Source: Sinomonas mesophila (GTDB taxonomy: Bacteria; Actinomycetota; Actinomycetes; Actinomycetales; Micrococcaceae). From it: DNA of 64,000 bases. The stretch lies in assembly GCF_001999765.1 (NCBI RefSeq), contig NZ_KV908323.1:314585-378584 (forward strand). Reading direction: 5' to 3'. Positions 45,027-53,200 of this stretch are shown one piece after another; the stretch's first letter is position 1, and each line of letters starts with the position of its first letter. The notes under the pieces were generated by a model. It was not told the origin of the DNA. It searched no databases and saw nothing but the letters and a program-made list of their open reading frames with translations. The translations under genes were made by a program, and so were the position numbers.

Positions 45027-45614
45027 ATGGCTGGCACGGGGACTGGTACGGGGCCGGGCACTGCAGGCGCCGAGCCGGACGACGGCGGAACGCCCCGCCT
45101 CGGGACGCCCCGCCTCGCCGCGCCCGGCGAGGCGCCCGTCGTCGCCCGCCTCCTCGACGCGTTCAATCGCGAGTTCGGAGACGCGACCCCGGGAGTGCCG
45201 GCGATCGCCCGGCGGCTGGCCGGGCTGCTCGAGGAGGGGAGCACGTTCGCCGTCGTCATCGGGGACCCCGCGTCGGGGGTGGCCCTCGTGACCCTGCGCC
45301 CCAACGTCTGGTACGACGGACCCGTCGCGCTGCTCGATGAGCTCTATGTCGTGCCCGAGAAGCGCGGCGGCGGGCTCGGCACTGCGCTGCTGCGCGCCGT
45401 CGAACGCCAGTGCGTCGCCGCGGGTGCCGAGCTGCTCGAGATCACCGTCGACGGCGAGGACGTCGACGCGCGGCGCTTCTACGAGCGCCACGGCTACGCC
45501 ACCGGGAACCCAGGGCAGGACGAGCCCCAGCTCTACTACTCGCGTGAGCTCGGCGGGCTGGGCGGGCCAGACGCCACCAGTCCGGGCACGGGAGGGGCGG
45601 GCGACCCCCACTAG
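45027..45614 (+). CDS. GNAT family N-acetyltransferase
   Basis: This is a 195-residue acetyltransferase. The acetyl-CoA loop is VVPEKRGGGLGTALLRAVE (about 110-128), with DELYVV before it and ARRFYERHGYAT after it. The first 25 residues are Gly/Thr-rich and not conserved. TACGCT lies seven bases before the ATG, suggesting a leaderless message. The acceptor is not predictable. The NAGS-like acetyltransferase starts ten bases after its stop but appears to have its own -10 element. Confidence 0.85.
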   Translation: MAGTGTGTGPGTAGAEPDDGGTPRLGTPRLAAPGEAPVVARLLDAFNREFGDATPGVPAIARRLAGLLEEGSTFAVVIGDPASGVALVTLRPNVWYDGPVALLDELYVVPEKRGGGLGTALLRAVERQCVAAGAELLEITVDGEDVDARRFYERHGYATGNPGQDEPQLYYSRELGGLGGPDATSPGTGGAGDPH

Positions 45615-45623
45615 GATTGGCCC

Positions 45624-46199
45624 ATGACAGCCGCCGAGACGACCTCAGAGAAAGCCGCGACATCAGCGACCGACGCGCCGCCGTTCACCCTGCGCCGCGC
45701 CCGCACCTCGGACGTCGCGGGGATCCGGCGCCTCGTGGCCCCTCTGGCGGACCGGCGCATCCTCATCTCCAAGGAGTCGGTGGCCTACTACGAGGCCATC
45801 CAGGAGTTCCGCGTCGCGGAGACGCCGGACGGCGAGCTCGTCGGCTGCGGCGCCCTGCACGTCATGTGGGAGGACCTCGCCGAGATCCGCACGCTCGCGG
45901 CGGCGGATTCCTGGCGCGGCCGCGGCGTCGGGCACGCGCTCGTCGAGCAGCTGCTCGCGGACGCGGACGACGTCGGCGTGCAGCGGGTCTTCTGCCTCAC
46001 TTTCGAGGTGGGGTTCTTCGAGCGGCACGGCTTCGAGGTCATGGCCGACCAGACCGGCGTCGATCCCGAGGTGTACTCCGAGCTCCTGCGCTCGCACGAC
46101 GAGGGCGTCGCGGAGTTCCTCGACCTGGCCCGGGTCAAGCCGAACACGCTCGGGAACACGCGCATGATCAAGTGGATCGCGGGACGGGCGCGCGAGTAG
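45624..46199 (+). CDS. argA: Amino-acid N-acetyltransferase (short N-acetylglutamate synthase)
   Basis: This 191-residue GNAT protein resembles the short actinobacterial N-acetylglutamate synthase (Rv2747 type), which starts arginine synthesis without the kinase-like domain of E. coli ArgA. FTLRRARTSDVAGIRRLVAPLADRRILI is the diagnostic start. EIRTLAAADSWRGRGVGHALVEQLL is the acetyl-CoA motif, and FFERHGFEVM follows. KPNTLGNTRMIKW at the end is shared with that branch. TAGGAT at 45612-45617 lies six bases before the ATG, so it is probably leaderless. No other arg gene is nearby. Confidence 0.8.
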   Translation: MTAAETTSEKAATSATDAPPFTLRRARTSDVAGIRRLVAPLADRRILISKESVAYYEAIQEFRVAETPDGELVGCGALHVMWEDLAEIRTLAAADSWRGRGVGHALVEQLLADADDVGVQRVFCLTFEVGFFERHGFEVMADQTGVDPEVYSELLRSHDEGVAEFLDLARVKPNTLGNTRMIKWIAGRARE

Positions 46200-46262
46200 G
46201 GCGAGGCGGTGCGCCTGCTGGACCTTGTCGGCCAGTTCCTCGGGGCTCGCGTCGGGGTTGAC

Positions 46263-46733
46263 TCACGGCTTCGGCCGCAGCCCCTGCGCGTCCCATTCGA
46301 CGACGGCCCGGACGAACTTCCCGCAGTGCTGCCCGAAGGGGTACTCGGCGATCGGGGTGAAGGTGAGCTGCGCCGTCGTCTGGGTCACCCTGCCCGTGGG
46401 CCCCGGGCCTGGGCCGGTGGCGGTGAGGGTCAGCTCGATCGGGTCCTCGGTGAGGACGACCATGTCGAGCTGGGCCGTTCGGCCGGGCGTGCCCGGGAGC
46501 GAGAGGAGCTCGAGGTCCGCCTCGTGGCAGGACCCGGCCTGGCAGCCGCGGCCATGGAGAGTCGCGATCGTGGCCGCGAGCTCCGGGCTGATCTCGATGC
46601 TCACGAACGGCGCCGCCGCGATTGCCGGGCATGGTGGCGGGTACGGGGAGGGGAAGAACTGGCAGCCGGTCAGGAGAATGGCGGCCGCCGCGGCCGCGGC
46701 CAGAGCGCCGGTCCCGCGCGCGAGGATCCTCAT
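46263..46733 (-). CDS. Small lipoprotein of unknown function
   Basis: This is a 156-residue exported lipoprotein. A short signal (RILARGTGALAAAAAAAILL) ends in the lipobox LTGC with the lipidated Cys at 24. The mature part has four more Cys residues (in PPPCPA, GRGCQAGSCHE and GQHCGK), enough for two disulfides. I recognise no domain. The ATG at 46733 has GAGGATCC-type sequence around it rather than a clear ribosome site. It is convergent with the NAGS gene; upstream is the 361-base gap with the GAGACCGGTC array. Confidence 0.75.
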   Translation of the reverse strand: MRILARGTGALAAAAAAAILLTGCQFFPSPYPPPCPAIAAAPFVSIEISPELAATIATLHGRGCQAGSCHEADLELLSLPGTPGRTAQLDMVVLTEDPIELTLTATGPGPGPTGRVTQTTAQLTFTPIAEYPFGQHCGKFVRAVVEWDAQGLRPKP

Positions 46734-46930
46734 GCCCCCACGCTAGGCCCGGCCGCCCCCCGGGCACAGGCCCGCGGCGGCGACGATCCGGCCACAGTCC
46801 GGTCTCGTCGGTGCCCGGCCCGGTCACGGTCAGGGCATGGGTCGGCAACGCGGCGGGCTCGCACCCGGCGGACGACGGCGAATGCCCGGCTGACGGGTGC
46901 GAGATCGGGGATGTCGGGACCAGGGATGTT

Positions 46931-47049
46931 GGGACAGGTCTGGCGGGACCGGTCTGGCGGGGAAGGGCCGGTCTCGTGCTGAGACCGGTGGCTCGCTGCG
47001 AGACCGGGGATGGCGGGACCGGTCTCGCGGGGGAGGACCGGTCTCGTGA
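46931..47049. repeat. GAGACCGGTC repeat array upstream of the lipoprotein, downstream of mutY
   Basis: This fills much of the 361-base gap 46734-47094. About seven copies of GACCGGTCT(C/G) or its complement occur, with GGCGGGACCGGTCT twice. CCGGTCTC/GAGACCGG at 46968-46988 forms an 8-bp hairpin, and GGACCGGTCTCG closes the array. The word matches the array at 44892, 2 kb away. The rest of the gap (46734-46930) has one more CCGGTCTCG (46791-46808) and nothing else that I recognise. Confidence 0.75.
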
Positions 47050-47094
47050 CAGCATGTGCCCGGGCTAGCGGGGCCGCCGCCCGAGCGGGAGCGG

Positions 47095-48174
47095 TCAGGG
47101 CAGGGCGAGCCGCCCGCCGTCGTCCACCGCGAGGCCGTCCGCGACGAGACCGGCGATGGCCCGTTCGAGCTGCTCCGGGCCGGTGCGCAGGGCGTGCAGA
47201 CGCGCGAGGGCCATGGCGTGCGGCGAGCGCGCTCGGCTCACGGCGCCGCCGGGCCCGGACACGAGCCCAGCGCCGGGCCCGGGCACGGGCTCAGGCGCGG
47301 TTTCGGACACGAGCTCGGGCTCTGGGGCGGGCCCCGTGAACAGTTCCAAGGCCACAGGATGCTCGGCCGCGCGCAGGACGGCCATGACGGCCCCGCGCAC
47401 CTGGCGGTCGGTGCCATGCCAGGCCTGGCCCTTCGGAGTGTACGACGGCGGGGGCTCGCCGGCGGCGCGCCAGGCGCAGTCCGCCGCGACAGGGCACTCG
47501 GCGCACCTCGGCGAGCGGGCCGTGCAGACGAGTGCACCAAGCTCCATGGTCGAGGCGTTCCAGGCAACGGAGAGTGCCGCGTCCTCAGGCAGGAGCTCCG
47601 CGGCCCGGCGCTGTTCGGCGGCCGTGAGCGCAGGCGCCGGCAGGGCCTCGCCGCCGACGAGCCGGGCATGGACGCGGCGGATGTTCGTGTCCACGACCGT
47701 GGCGCGCCGGCCGAAAGCGAACGCCGCGACGGCCGCGGCCGTGTAGGAGCCGACGCCGGGGAGCGCGAGCAGGCCCTCCTCCGTGTCGGGGACCCGACCG
47801 CCATGCTCGGCGGCGATGACGGTCGCGGCGGCGTGCAGGCGCAGGGCCCGGCGGGGGTAGCCGAGCCGGCCCCACGCGCGCACGGCCTCGCCCGGCGGCT
47901 CCGCCGCGAGGAGCGCGGGCTCGGGCCAGCGCTCCATCCACTCGTGCCACACGGGCAGCACGCGCACGACGGGCGTCTGCTGGAGCATGACCTCGCTCAC
48001 GAGGACGCCCCACGGGGTCCGGTCCGGGTCGCGCCACGGCAGGTCGCGGGACTCCGCGGTGAACCAGCCCGAGACCGTGTGGTGCAGATGCTCGAGGCGT
48101 TGGCGGTCGACGGGGGGCGGGGTCGCGCTGCCGACGGCGGCCCGGGAGGCCGGGGCGGTGGGGCTGAGGGTCAC
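47095..48174 (-). CDS. mutY: A/G-specific adenine DNA glycosylase
   Basis: This 359-residue repair enzyme removes adenine opposite 8-oxoguanine. SEVMLQQTPVVRVLPVWHEWMERWP is the diagnostic start, with the catalytic Glu in SEVML. The helix-hairpin-helix LPGVGSYTAAAVAAFAF is followed by the catalytic Asp in VVDTNIRRVHARL. The iron-sulfur cluster ligands are in CTARSPRCAECPVAADC. The C-terminal 120 residues contain a Pro/Glu-rich linker and a winged-helix-like end in place of a clear NUDIX domain, as in actinobacterial forms. The start is a GTG at 48174. Confidence 0.93.
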   Translation of the reverse strand: MTLSPTAPASRAAVGSATPPPVDRQRLEHLHHTVSGWFTAESRDLPWRDPDRTPWGVLVSEVMLQQTPVVRVLPVWHEWMERWPEPALLAAEPPGEAVRAWGRLGYPRRALRLHAAATVIAAEHGGRVPDTEEGLLALPGVGSYTAAAVAAFAFGRRATVVDTNIRRVHARLVGGEALPAPALTAAEQRRAAELLPEDAALSVAWNASTMELGALVCTARSPRCAECPVAADCAWRAAGEPPPSYTPKGQAWHGTDRQVRGAVMAVLRAAEHPVALELFTGPAPEPELVSETAPEPVPGPGAGLVSGPGGAVSRARSPHAMALARLHALRTGPEQLERAIAGLVADGLAVDDGGRLALP

Positions 48175-48257
48175 GGGAGCCTTTCTGGCGGGACAGGTTC
48201 ACTGTACCGGCGGCGCGCCGCGCCGGGCCGGGCCGCGGCGAATCCTAGCCTAGAGTC

Positions 48258-49031
48258 ATGGCACGGCAGGGCAGGGGGGCAACAGGCATGTCAAAAACAG
48301 GCAGGGGCGGCACGGCGGCGCGCGGCACGGCAGCGCGGGGGACAGGGGGCCGCCCGGGGACACGCCGCCAGAGCCCGGCCGTCTACCGCCGTCGCCGGCT
48401 CGTCGTGCTCGTCCTGCTCCTGGCCGTCCTCGGCGCCATCGGCCTGGGTGCCTGGGGGATCGCCCGCGCCGTCGGCCCGGAGGCCGCGCCGGCCGGCCCG
48501 CCGGCCTCGCCCGAGCCTGGTGCCACCGACGGTGCGGTGCCCGCGACGCCCGGTGCGCCGTCGTCCGCCACCGCGAGTCCAGCCGCGACCTCCACGGGCG
48601 GTGCTGCCGCCTCGCAGAGCGCCTCGCCGAGCGCCCCCGCGCCCCCGGCGTGCGACTGGCAGCTCATCACGGTGAGCGCCGCGACGGACAAGCCCGCCTA
48701 CGCCGCGGGCGAGAACCCCGTGTTCTCCCTCAAGGTCACCAATGGCAACCCCGTCCCCTGCGACATCAACGTGGGCACAACGCAGATGGAATTCCTCGTG
48801 GTCAGCGGCGTCGACCGGATCTTCTCGTCGAAGGACTGCCAGGCGGAGGCCGCGGACCTCGTCAAGACGCTCCCGGCGGGCGGCTCCGAGACCGCCAACT
48901 TCCCCTGGTCCCGCGTGCGCAGCGTCGCGGGCTGCACCGCCGTGCCGGTGCAGCCCCGCCCGGGCGTTTACGTCCTGACCACCTCCCTGGGCACGACGAC
49001 GAGCAGCAAGGCCGTCTTCTCGCTCGGCTGA
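48258..49031 (+). CDS. Membrane-anchored protein with an extracytoplasmic beta-sandwich-like domain
   Basis: This 257-residue protein has a basic N-terminus, one membrane helix at about 47-69 (RLVVLVLLLAVLGAIGLGAWGIA), then a Pro/Ala/Ser linker. A folded C-terminal domain of about 125 residues follows (CDWQLITVSAATDKPAYAAGENPVFSLKVTN). Four Cys residues in that domain could make two disulfides. The pattern is like Ig-like or DUF4232-type extracellular modules, but I do not assign a family. TAGCCT at 48246-48251 lies six bases before the ATG. It is divergent from mutY. Confidence 0.75.
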   Translation: MARQGRGATGMSKTGRGGTAARGTAARGTGGRPGTRRQSPAVYRRRRLVVLVLLLAVLGAIGLGAWGIARAVGPEAAPAGPPASPEPGATDGAVPATPGAPSSATASPAATSTGGAAASQSASPSAPAPPACDWQLITVSAATDKPAYAAGENPVFSLKVTNGNPVPCDINVGTTQMEFLVVSGVDRIFSSKDCQAEAADLVKTLPAGGSETANFPWSRVRSVAGCTAVPVQPRPGVYVLTTSLGTTTSSKAVFSLG

Positions 49032-49080
49032 GGCGGGTGGCAGCGCGGGGCGTCTGCGGCCTCGGCTCGGGGGCTGCGGC

Positions 49081-50157
49081 CTAGAGGAAGCGGTCGAGGA
49101 GGCTCGCCTCGGCCATGCGGGAGAGGCCCTCGCGGACGGTCCTTGCGCGCTGCTCGCCGATGCCGTCGACGATCATGAGGTCCTCGATCGTCGCGGCCAT
49201 GAGATTCTGCAGGCCGCCGAAGTGGTCCACGAGCCGGTCGGCGACGGCCCGCGGGACGGGCTTGAGCCCCGAGATGAGGCGGTAGCCGCGCGGCTGGACG
49301 ACGGCGTCGAGCGTCTCGGCGCCGCCCGCGTAGCCGAGGATCCCGGCGATCCTGTTGAGGTCGATGAGGTCCACGCTCGTGAGGTCCATGAGGGCCTGCA
49401 GTGCGGATTCGATCGTCTCGGGCGTCGCGTCGTCGCCGGCGTAGTCGCGCAGGACGACGTCGCTGCCCGCGCCGAGGCCCGCGGTGAGCTCCTCGAGCTG
49501 GAGGGCCAGGAGCCGGCCGTCGTCGCCGAGCTCGAGGACGTACTGGGCGATCTCCTCGGAGATGCGGCGCACCATCTCCTGCCGCTGGAGCGTCTGCGCC
49601 ACGTCCCGCACGGTCACCATGGCCTCGATCTCGAGGGCCGAGAGCGAGTTCGTGACCTGGTCCAGCCTCGCGCGGTACCGCTCGAGCGTCGCGAGGGCCT
49701 GGTCCGCTCGGGCCAGGACCCGTTCGGAGCCCTCGATGACGTGCCGGATGCCCTGGACGTAGAGGGCGATGGTCTGCATGGACTGGCTCACCGAGATGAC
49801 CGGCAGCCCCGTCTGGATCGCGACGCGCTCCGCGGTGCGGTGACGCGTGCCGGACTCGTGGGTCTCGATCGTCGAGTCGGGGACGAGGTGAACGGCCGCG
49901 CGGACGATCGTCCTCGCGTCCCGGTCCGTGACGATCGCGCCGTCCATCTTCGCGAGCTCGCGCAGGCGCGTGGGGGAGAAGTCGATGCCGATCTCGAAGC
50001 CGCCCGAGCACAGCGACTCGACCGTGCGGTCGAACCCGAGGACGATGAGGGCGCCCGTGCGGCCCTTGAGGATCCGCTCGAGCCCATCGCGGAGGCCGGT
50101 TCCGGGTGCGACTCGGGCCAAGGTGGCTTTGAGCACTTCCTCGGGGGTCCGAGCCAT
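49081..50157 (-). CDS. disA: DNA integrity scanning diadenylate cyclase
   Basis: This 358-residue octameric enzyme makes cyclic di-AMP from two ATP and senses branched DNA. The DAC domain has DGA at 72-74 (KMDGAIVTD) and RHR at 105-107 (THESGTRHRTAERV). A helical spine (about 150-290) and a C-terminal helix-hairpin-helix domain (GLQNLMAATIEDLMIVDGIGEQRARTV) follow. The ATG at 50157 has AAGGGA at good distance; 13 upstream codons are open but read through a palindrome. radA lies just upstream on the same strand. Confidence 0.96.
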   Translation of the reverse strand: MARTPEEVLKATLARVAPGTGLRDGLERILKGRTGALIVLGFDRTVESLCSGGFEIGIDFSPTRLRELAKMDGAIVTDRDARTIVRAAVHLVPDSTIETHESGTRHRTAERVAIQTGLPVISVSQSMQTIALYVQGIRHVIEGSERVLARADQALATLERYRARLDQVTNSLSALEIEAMVTVRDVAQTLQRQEMVRRISEEIAQYVLELGDDGRLLALQLEELTAGLGAGSDVVLRDYAGDDATPETIESALQALMDLTSVDLIDLNRIAGILGYAGGAETLDAVVQPRGYRLISGLKPVPRAVADRLVDHFGGLQNLMAATIEDLMIVDGIGEQRARTVREGLSRMAEASLLDRFL

Positions 50158-50180
50158 TCGATGTCCCTTCACGCGGCCGC

Positions 50181-50196
50181 GTGCCTGCGCAGGCAC
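50181..50196. promoter_or_regulatory. Perfect 16-bp palindrome upstream of disA
   Basis: GTGCCTGCGCAGGCAC is perfectly self-complementary with no spacer and lies 24 bases before the disA ATG. TAGCAT, a possible -10 element, sits just upstream on the minus strand (50206-50211). The palindrome would fall near the start of transcription, a classical repressor position. The binding protein is unknown. Confidence 0.5.
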
Positions 50197-50311
50197 CGAA
50201 CCCCATGCTAGCGGCGCGAGGCCCGGGATCCTGCGGTTTTCCGCCTCTGGAGGGCGAAAGAGTACAACGATTCGGGCAAGAATGCACCCCTCCCAGAGGG
50301 CGGGCCGGGAC

Positions 50312-51730
50312 TCAGCCGGGGATGAGCAGCTCGAGCGCCTCCGCGACGTGCGCCACCTCGCGCACCTTGAACCCTTCCGGCACGTCGCCGGGCCCGGCAG
50401 GGCTCGCGGGCACGACGGCGTGGGTGAACCCGAGCCTGTGGGCCTCCTGGATGCGGCGGTTGATGCCCGGCACCGGCCGCACCTCGCCCGCGAGGCCCAC
50501 CTCGCCGAACGCGATGAGCCGCTGGGGGAGGGCGGTGCGGGTCTTCGCCGACGCGACCGCGAGGGCCACGGCGAGGTCGGTCGCGGGCTCGCTGAGCTTC
50601 ACTCCGCCGACGGTCGCGACGTAGGAGTCGTCCTTGTGCAGGAGGCACCCCGCCCGCTGCTGGAGGACGGCGAGCAGCATGGCCACGCGCGAGGAGTCGA
50701 GCCCGCTCGTGGCCCGGCGCGGCTGCCCGGCCGCGCTCTCGGCGAGGAGCGACTGGACCTCGGCCAGGAGCGGCCTCCGGCCCTCGAGCGTCACGGTGAT
50801 GCACGTGCCGGAGACGGGCTCACGCGTGCGCGAGACGAACAGCCCGGACGGGTCCGCGACGCTCACGATCCCCGTCTCGGCGAGGTCGAAGCAGCCCACC
50901 TCGTCCGTGGGGCCGTAGCGGTTCTTCACGGCCCGCAGGAGCCTCAGCCGCGAGTGCCGCTCGCCCTCGAACTGGCACACGACGTCGACGAGGTGCTCGA
51001 GCAGGCGCGGGCCCGCGATCGAGCCGTCCTTCGTCACGTGCCCGACGAGCAGCGTGGTCATGTTCCGCCGCTTGGCGGCCGCGATGATCGAGGCCGCGAC
51101 CTCGCGCACCTGCGAGACCCCGCCCGCGCTCCCGTCCACCTCCGGGCTCGAGAGCGTCTGGACCGAGTCCACGATGAGGAGCTGCGGCTGGACCTTCTCG
51201 ACGTGGCCGAGCGCCTGCGCTAGGTCCGTCTCCGCGGCGAGGAACAGCCGCGGGGCGACGGCGCCGATCCGCTCCGCGCGCAGCTTCACCTGCGCCGCGG
51301 ACTCCTCGCCCGTGACGTAGAGGACGTCGCGGGCGGCGGTGCCCTCCCCGGCGCCCCCTGTTCCCGCCCCGACCTTCGCCGCGACGTCGAGCAGGAGCGT
51401 CGACTTGCCGACGCCGGGCTCCCCGGCGAGCAGGATCACGGCGCCGGGCACGAGTCCGCCGCCCAGGACGCGGTCGAGCTCGCCGACCCCCGTGGGCAGG
51501 AACGCGGCGTCCGTCGCGTCGACATCGGCGATCGGGCGGGCCGGCTCGAGGACTGTTGCAGCAGCCGTCGTGCGCGCGACGACGGCGCCGACCTCCTCGA
51601 CCGTTCCCCACGCCTGGCACTCGCCGCAGCGGCCGACCCACTTGGCCGTGGTCCAGCCGCACTCGGCGCAGCGGTAGCCCGGGGCCTTGCCGGACCGTGA
51701 GGTGCTGCGGGGGGAGGTCTTCGTCGCCAT
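50312..51730 (-). CDS. radA: DNA repair protein RadA
   Basis: This is a 472-residue RecA-like helicase that helps process recombination intermediates. The N-terminal zinc finger has Cys21, Cys24, Cys35 and Cys38 (CAECG, then CGECQ). Walker A is GEPGVGKST, and the RadA-specific KNRYG motif follows (AVKNRYGPTDEVG). The C-terminal third is the Lon-protease-like domain (DLAVALAVASAKT, GEVGLAGEVRPV). The ATG at 51730 gives MATKTSPRS. The radA-disA order is conserved in many Gram-positives. Confidence 0.96.
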   Translation of the reverse strand: MATKTSPRSTSRSGKAPGYRCAECGWTTAKWVGRCGECQAWGTVEEVGAVVARTTAAATVLEPARPIADVDATDAAFLPTGVGELDRVLGGGLVPGAVILLAGEPGVGKSTLLLDVAAKVGAGTGGAGEGTAARDVLYVTGEESAAQVKLRAERIGAVAPRLFLAAETDLAQALGHVEKVQPQLLIVDSVQTLSSPEVDGSAGGVSQVREVAASIIAAAKRRNMTTLLVGHVTKDGSIAGPRLLEHLVDVVCQFEGERHSRLRLLRAVKNRYGPTDEVGCFDLAETGIVSVADPSGLFVSRTREPVSGTCITVTLEGRRPLLAEVQSLLAESAAGQPRRATSGLDSSRVAMLLAVLQQRAGCLLHKDDSYVATVGGVKLSEPATDLAVALAVASAKTRTALPQRLIAFGEVGLAGEVRPVPGINRRIQEAHRLGFTHAVVPASPAGPGDVPEGFKVREVAHVAEALELLIPG

Positions 51731-51820
51731 GCCCCCAAGGCTACGGGAGGGCTCCGACAGTCTTCGCGCTGGACAGCGCGGCGCGGTGAGGGGCGGCGCA
51801 GGGCCGCAGCGCACCGGCGT

Positions 51821-52963
51821 TCAGAGCCGCGGCAGGAGCGCCACGGCCTCGTCGTGCGCGTGGCCCGTGGCCTCGAGCAGGTCCACGAGCATGGGCCGCA
51901 GGAGGATCACGAGCGCCTCTCCCTCGAGCCGTTCGACCTCGAGCTGCCGGGGGTGCGCGCGGGAGGCGATGTCCGCAAGCTCGAGCCGGGCCGTGCGCAT
52001 CTGCGCCTCGCGCTCCTCCCGCCGCTCCGCGACGAGGCCCAGCCCGACGTCGTCGAGCGCGTCCGCCGTGTCCTCGAGCAGCCCCGCGATGTTCTCGGCC
52101 GCGTCCTGCGTCAGCGCGGCGTTGTTGATGACGGAGGTGAGCCGGCGCGCGACGACGCGCCCGTTCCGCAGCGCGAGGTCGAGGTACTCGACGGCGTGCT
52201 CGACCTCCTCGAGCTCGCCCCGGTGCCGCCGGTACGCGGGGGCGATGGTGGCCACCTCCGACGACGACTTGAGGCTCGCGCGGATCGTGTCCACGAGCGC
52301 CTGCGAGCTGCGCCCGCGGACGAGGGCGTGCCACGCCCGGGTCGAATCGGCGTCCGCCAGCGCCGCCCCGCACTCGCGCAGCATGGTGGAGAACGCGCCG
52401 ACGAGCTTCCTGAGGTCCCGCCGCGGCTCGACGCGCGGGTCGCGGGGGAGCAGGGCCGTGAGCACGAGCGCGATGACACCGCCGACGACGGCGTCGAGGC
52501 TGCGCGTGAACGGCCCGCCCGCGGGGGCCGGCAGCAGGACGACGAGGAGCGACTGCAGCCCGAGCTGCGTCGCGAAGATGACGCCTCGGTCGAGGAACCG
52601 CGCCACGAGCAGGGAGACAAAGAGGATGACCGCGGCCTGCCACAGGCCGGTGCCGAGGAAGTGCATGAGGAGGTCGCCCACGGCGATGCCGAGCGTGCAG
52701 CCCAGCGCCACCTCGAGGACCTTCCTGACCGCGAGGTCCCGGCCGAAGCCGAGGGCTATGAGCGCGCTCGTCGCGGCGAAGATGGGGCCTGTGTGCCCGA
52801 GGACCTGCTCGGCGATCACGTACGCGAGGACCGCGCCGACCGTCATTCCGACTGCGGGGATGATGGAGCGGCGGACCCGCGTCATCCCGGTGGTCGCGAG
52901 GTCCCGCATGTAGGCGCCCGCGGCGCCGCGGAGACCTCGGTCTGCCTGCGCCTTCTTGTCCAT
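51821..52963 (-). CDS. FUSC-family membrane protein (aromatic-acid-exporter-like)
   Basis: This is a 380-residue protein with five or six N-terminal membrane helices (about 35-190): AVGMTVGAVLAYVIAE, IFAATSALIALGFG, VLEVALGCTLGIAVGDLL, and AAVILFVSLLVARF. A long helical cytoplasmic domain runs to the end. GRDLAVRKVLEVALGCTLGIAVGD is typical of the FUSC/ArAE group. These are thought to export aromatic acids or toxic compounds. It stands alone, divergent from pstS across a 237-base gap. Confidence 0.85.
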   Translation of the reverse strand: MDKKAQADRGLRGAAGAYMRDLATTGMTRVRRSIIPAVGMTVGAVLAYVIAEQVLGHTGPIFAATSALIALGFGRDLAVRKVLEVALGCTLGIAVGDLLMHFLGTGLWQAAVILFVSLLVARFLDRGVIFATQLGLQSLLVVLLPAPAGGPFTRSLDAVVGGVIALVLTALLPRDPRVEPRRDLRKLVGAFSTMLRECGAALADADSTRAWHALVRGRSSQALVDTIRASLKSSSEVATIAPAYRRHRGELEEVEHAVEYLDLALRNGRVVARRLTSVINNAALTQDAAENIAGLLEDTADALDDVGLGLVAERREEREAQMRTARLELADIASRAHPRQLEVERLEGEALVILLRPMLVDLLEATGHAHDEAVALLPRL

Positions 52964-53092
52964 ACAGGGAAGTCTAGGGAGCGATCAGGATGCCCACGGC
53001 GCCGCCGCTGCCGGCGTCCTGCGCGTTCCGCTACTCAGATGTGACGCAGATGGCAAGCAGGCCCCGGCCACGTTACGAGGAATCCGCGTGTC

Positions 53093-53114
53093 GTTCACCT
53101 TCCGTTCACTATCG
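53093..53114 (+). promoter_or_regulatory. PHO box of the pst operon
   Basis: Two 11-base direct repeats start GTTCACC (53093-53103) and GTTCACT (53104-53114). This is the spacing and word of the PhoP site in actinobacteria. It lies 87 bases before the pstS start, and a possible -10 region (GGCCTACCG) follows near 53139-53147. The operon should thus be switched on under phosphate starvation by PhoR/PhoP. Confidence 0.85.
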
Positions 53115-53200
53115 CCGCGGAGAGTCTTTACCTGACAGGCCTACCGTCGACAACAGTACGGCTCGTACGCACCCACACCACCCTGGAAGGGGTTCTTTTC

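Noticed and set aside
49032-49080. Gene or regulatory element between the membrane-anchored protein and disA
   Set aside because: The 49 bases separate convergent gene ends and show no strong hairpin or motif.
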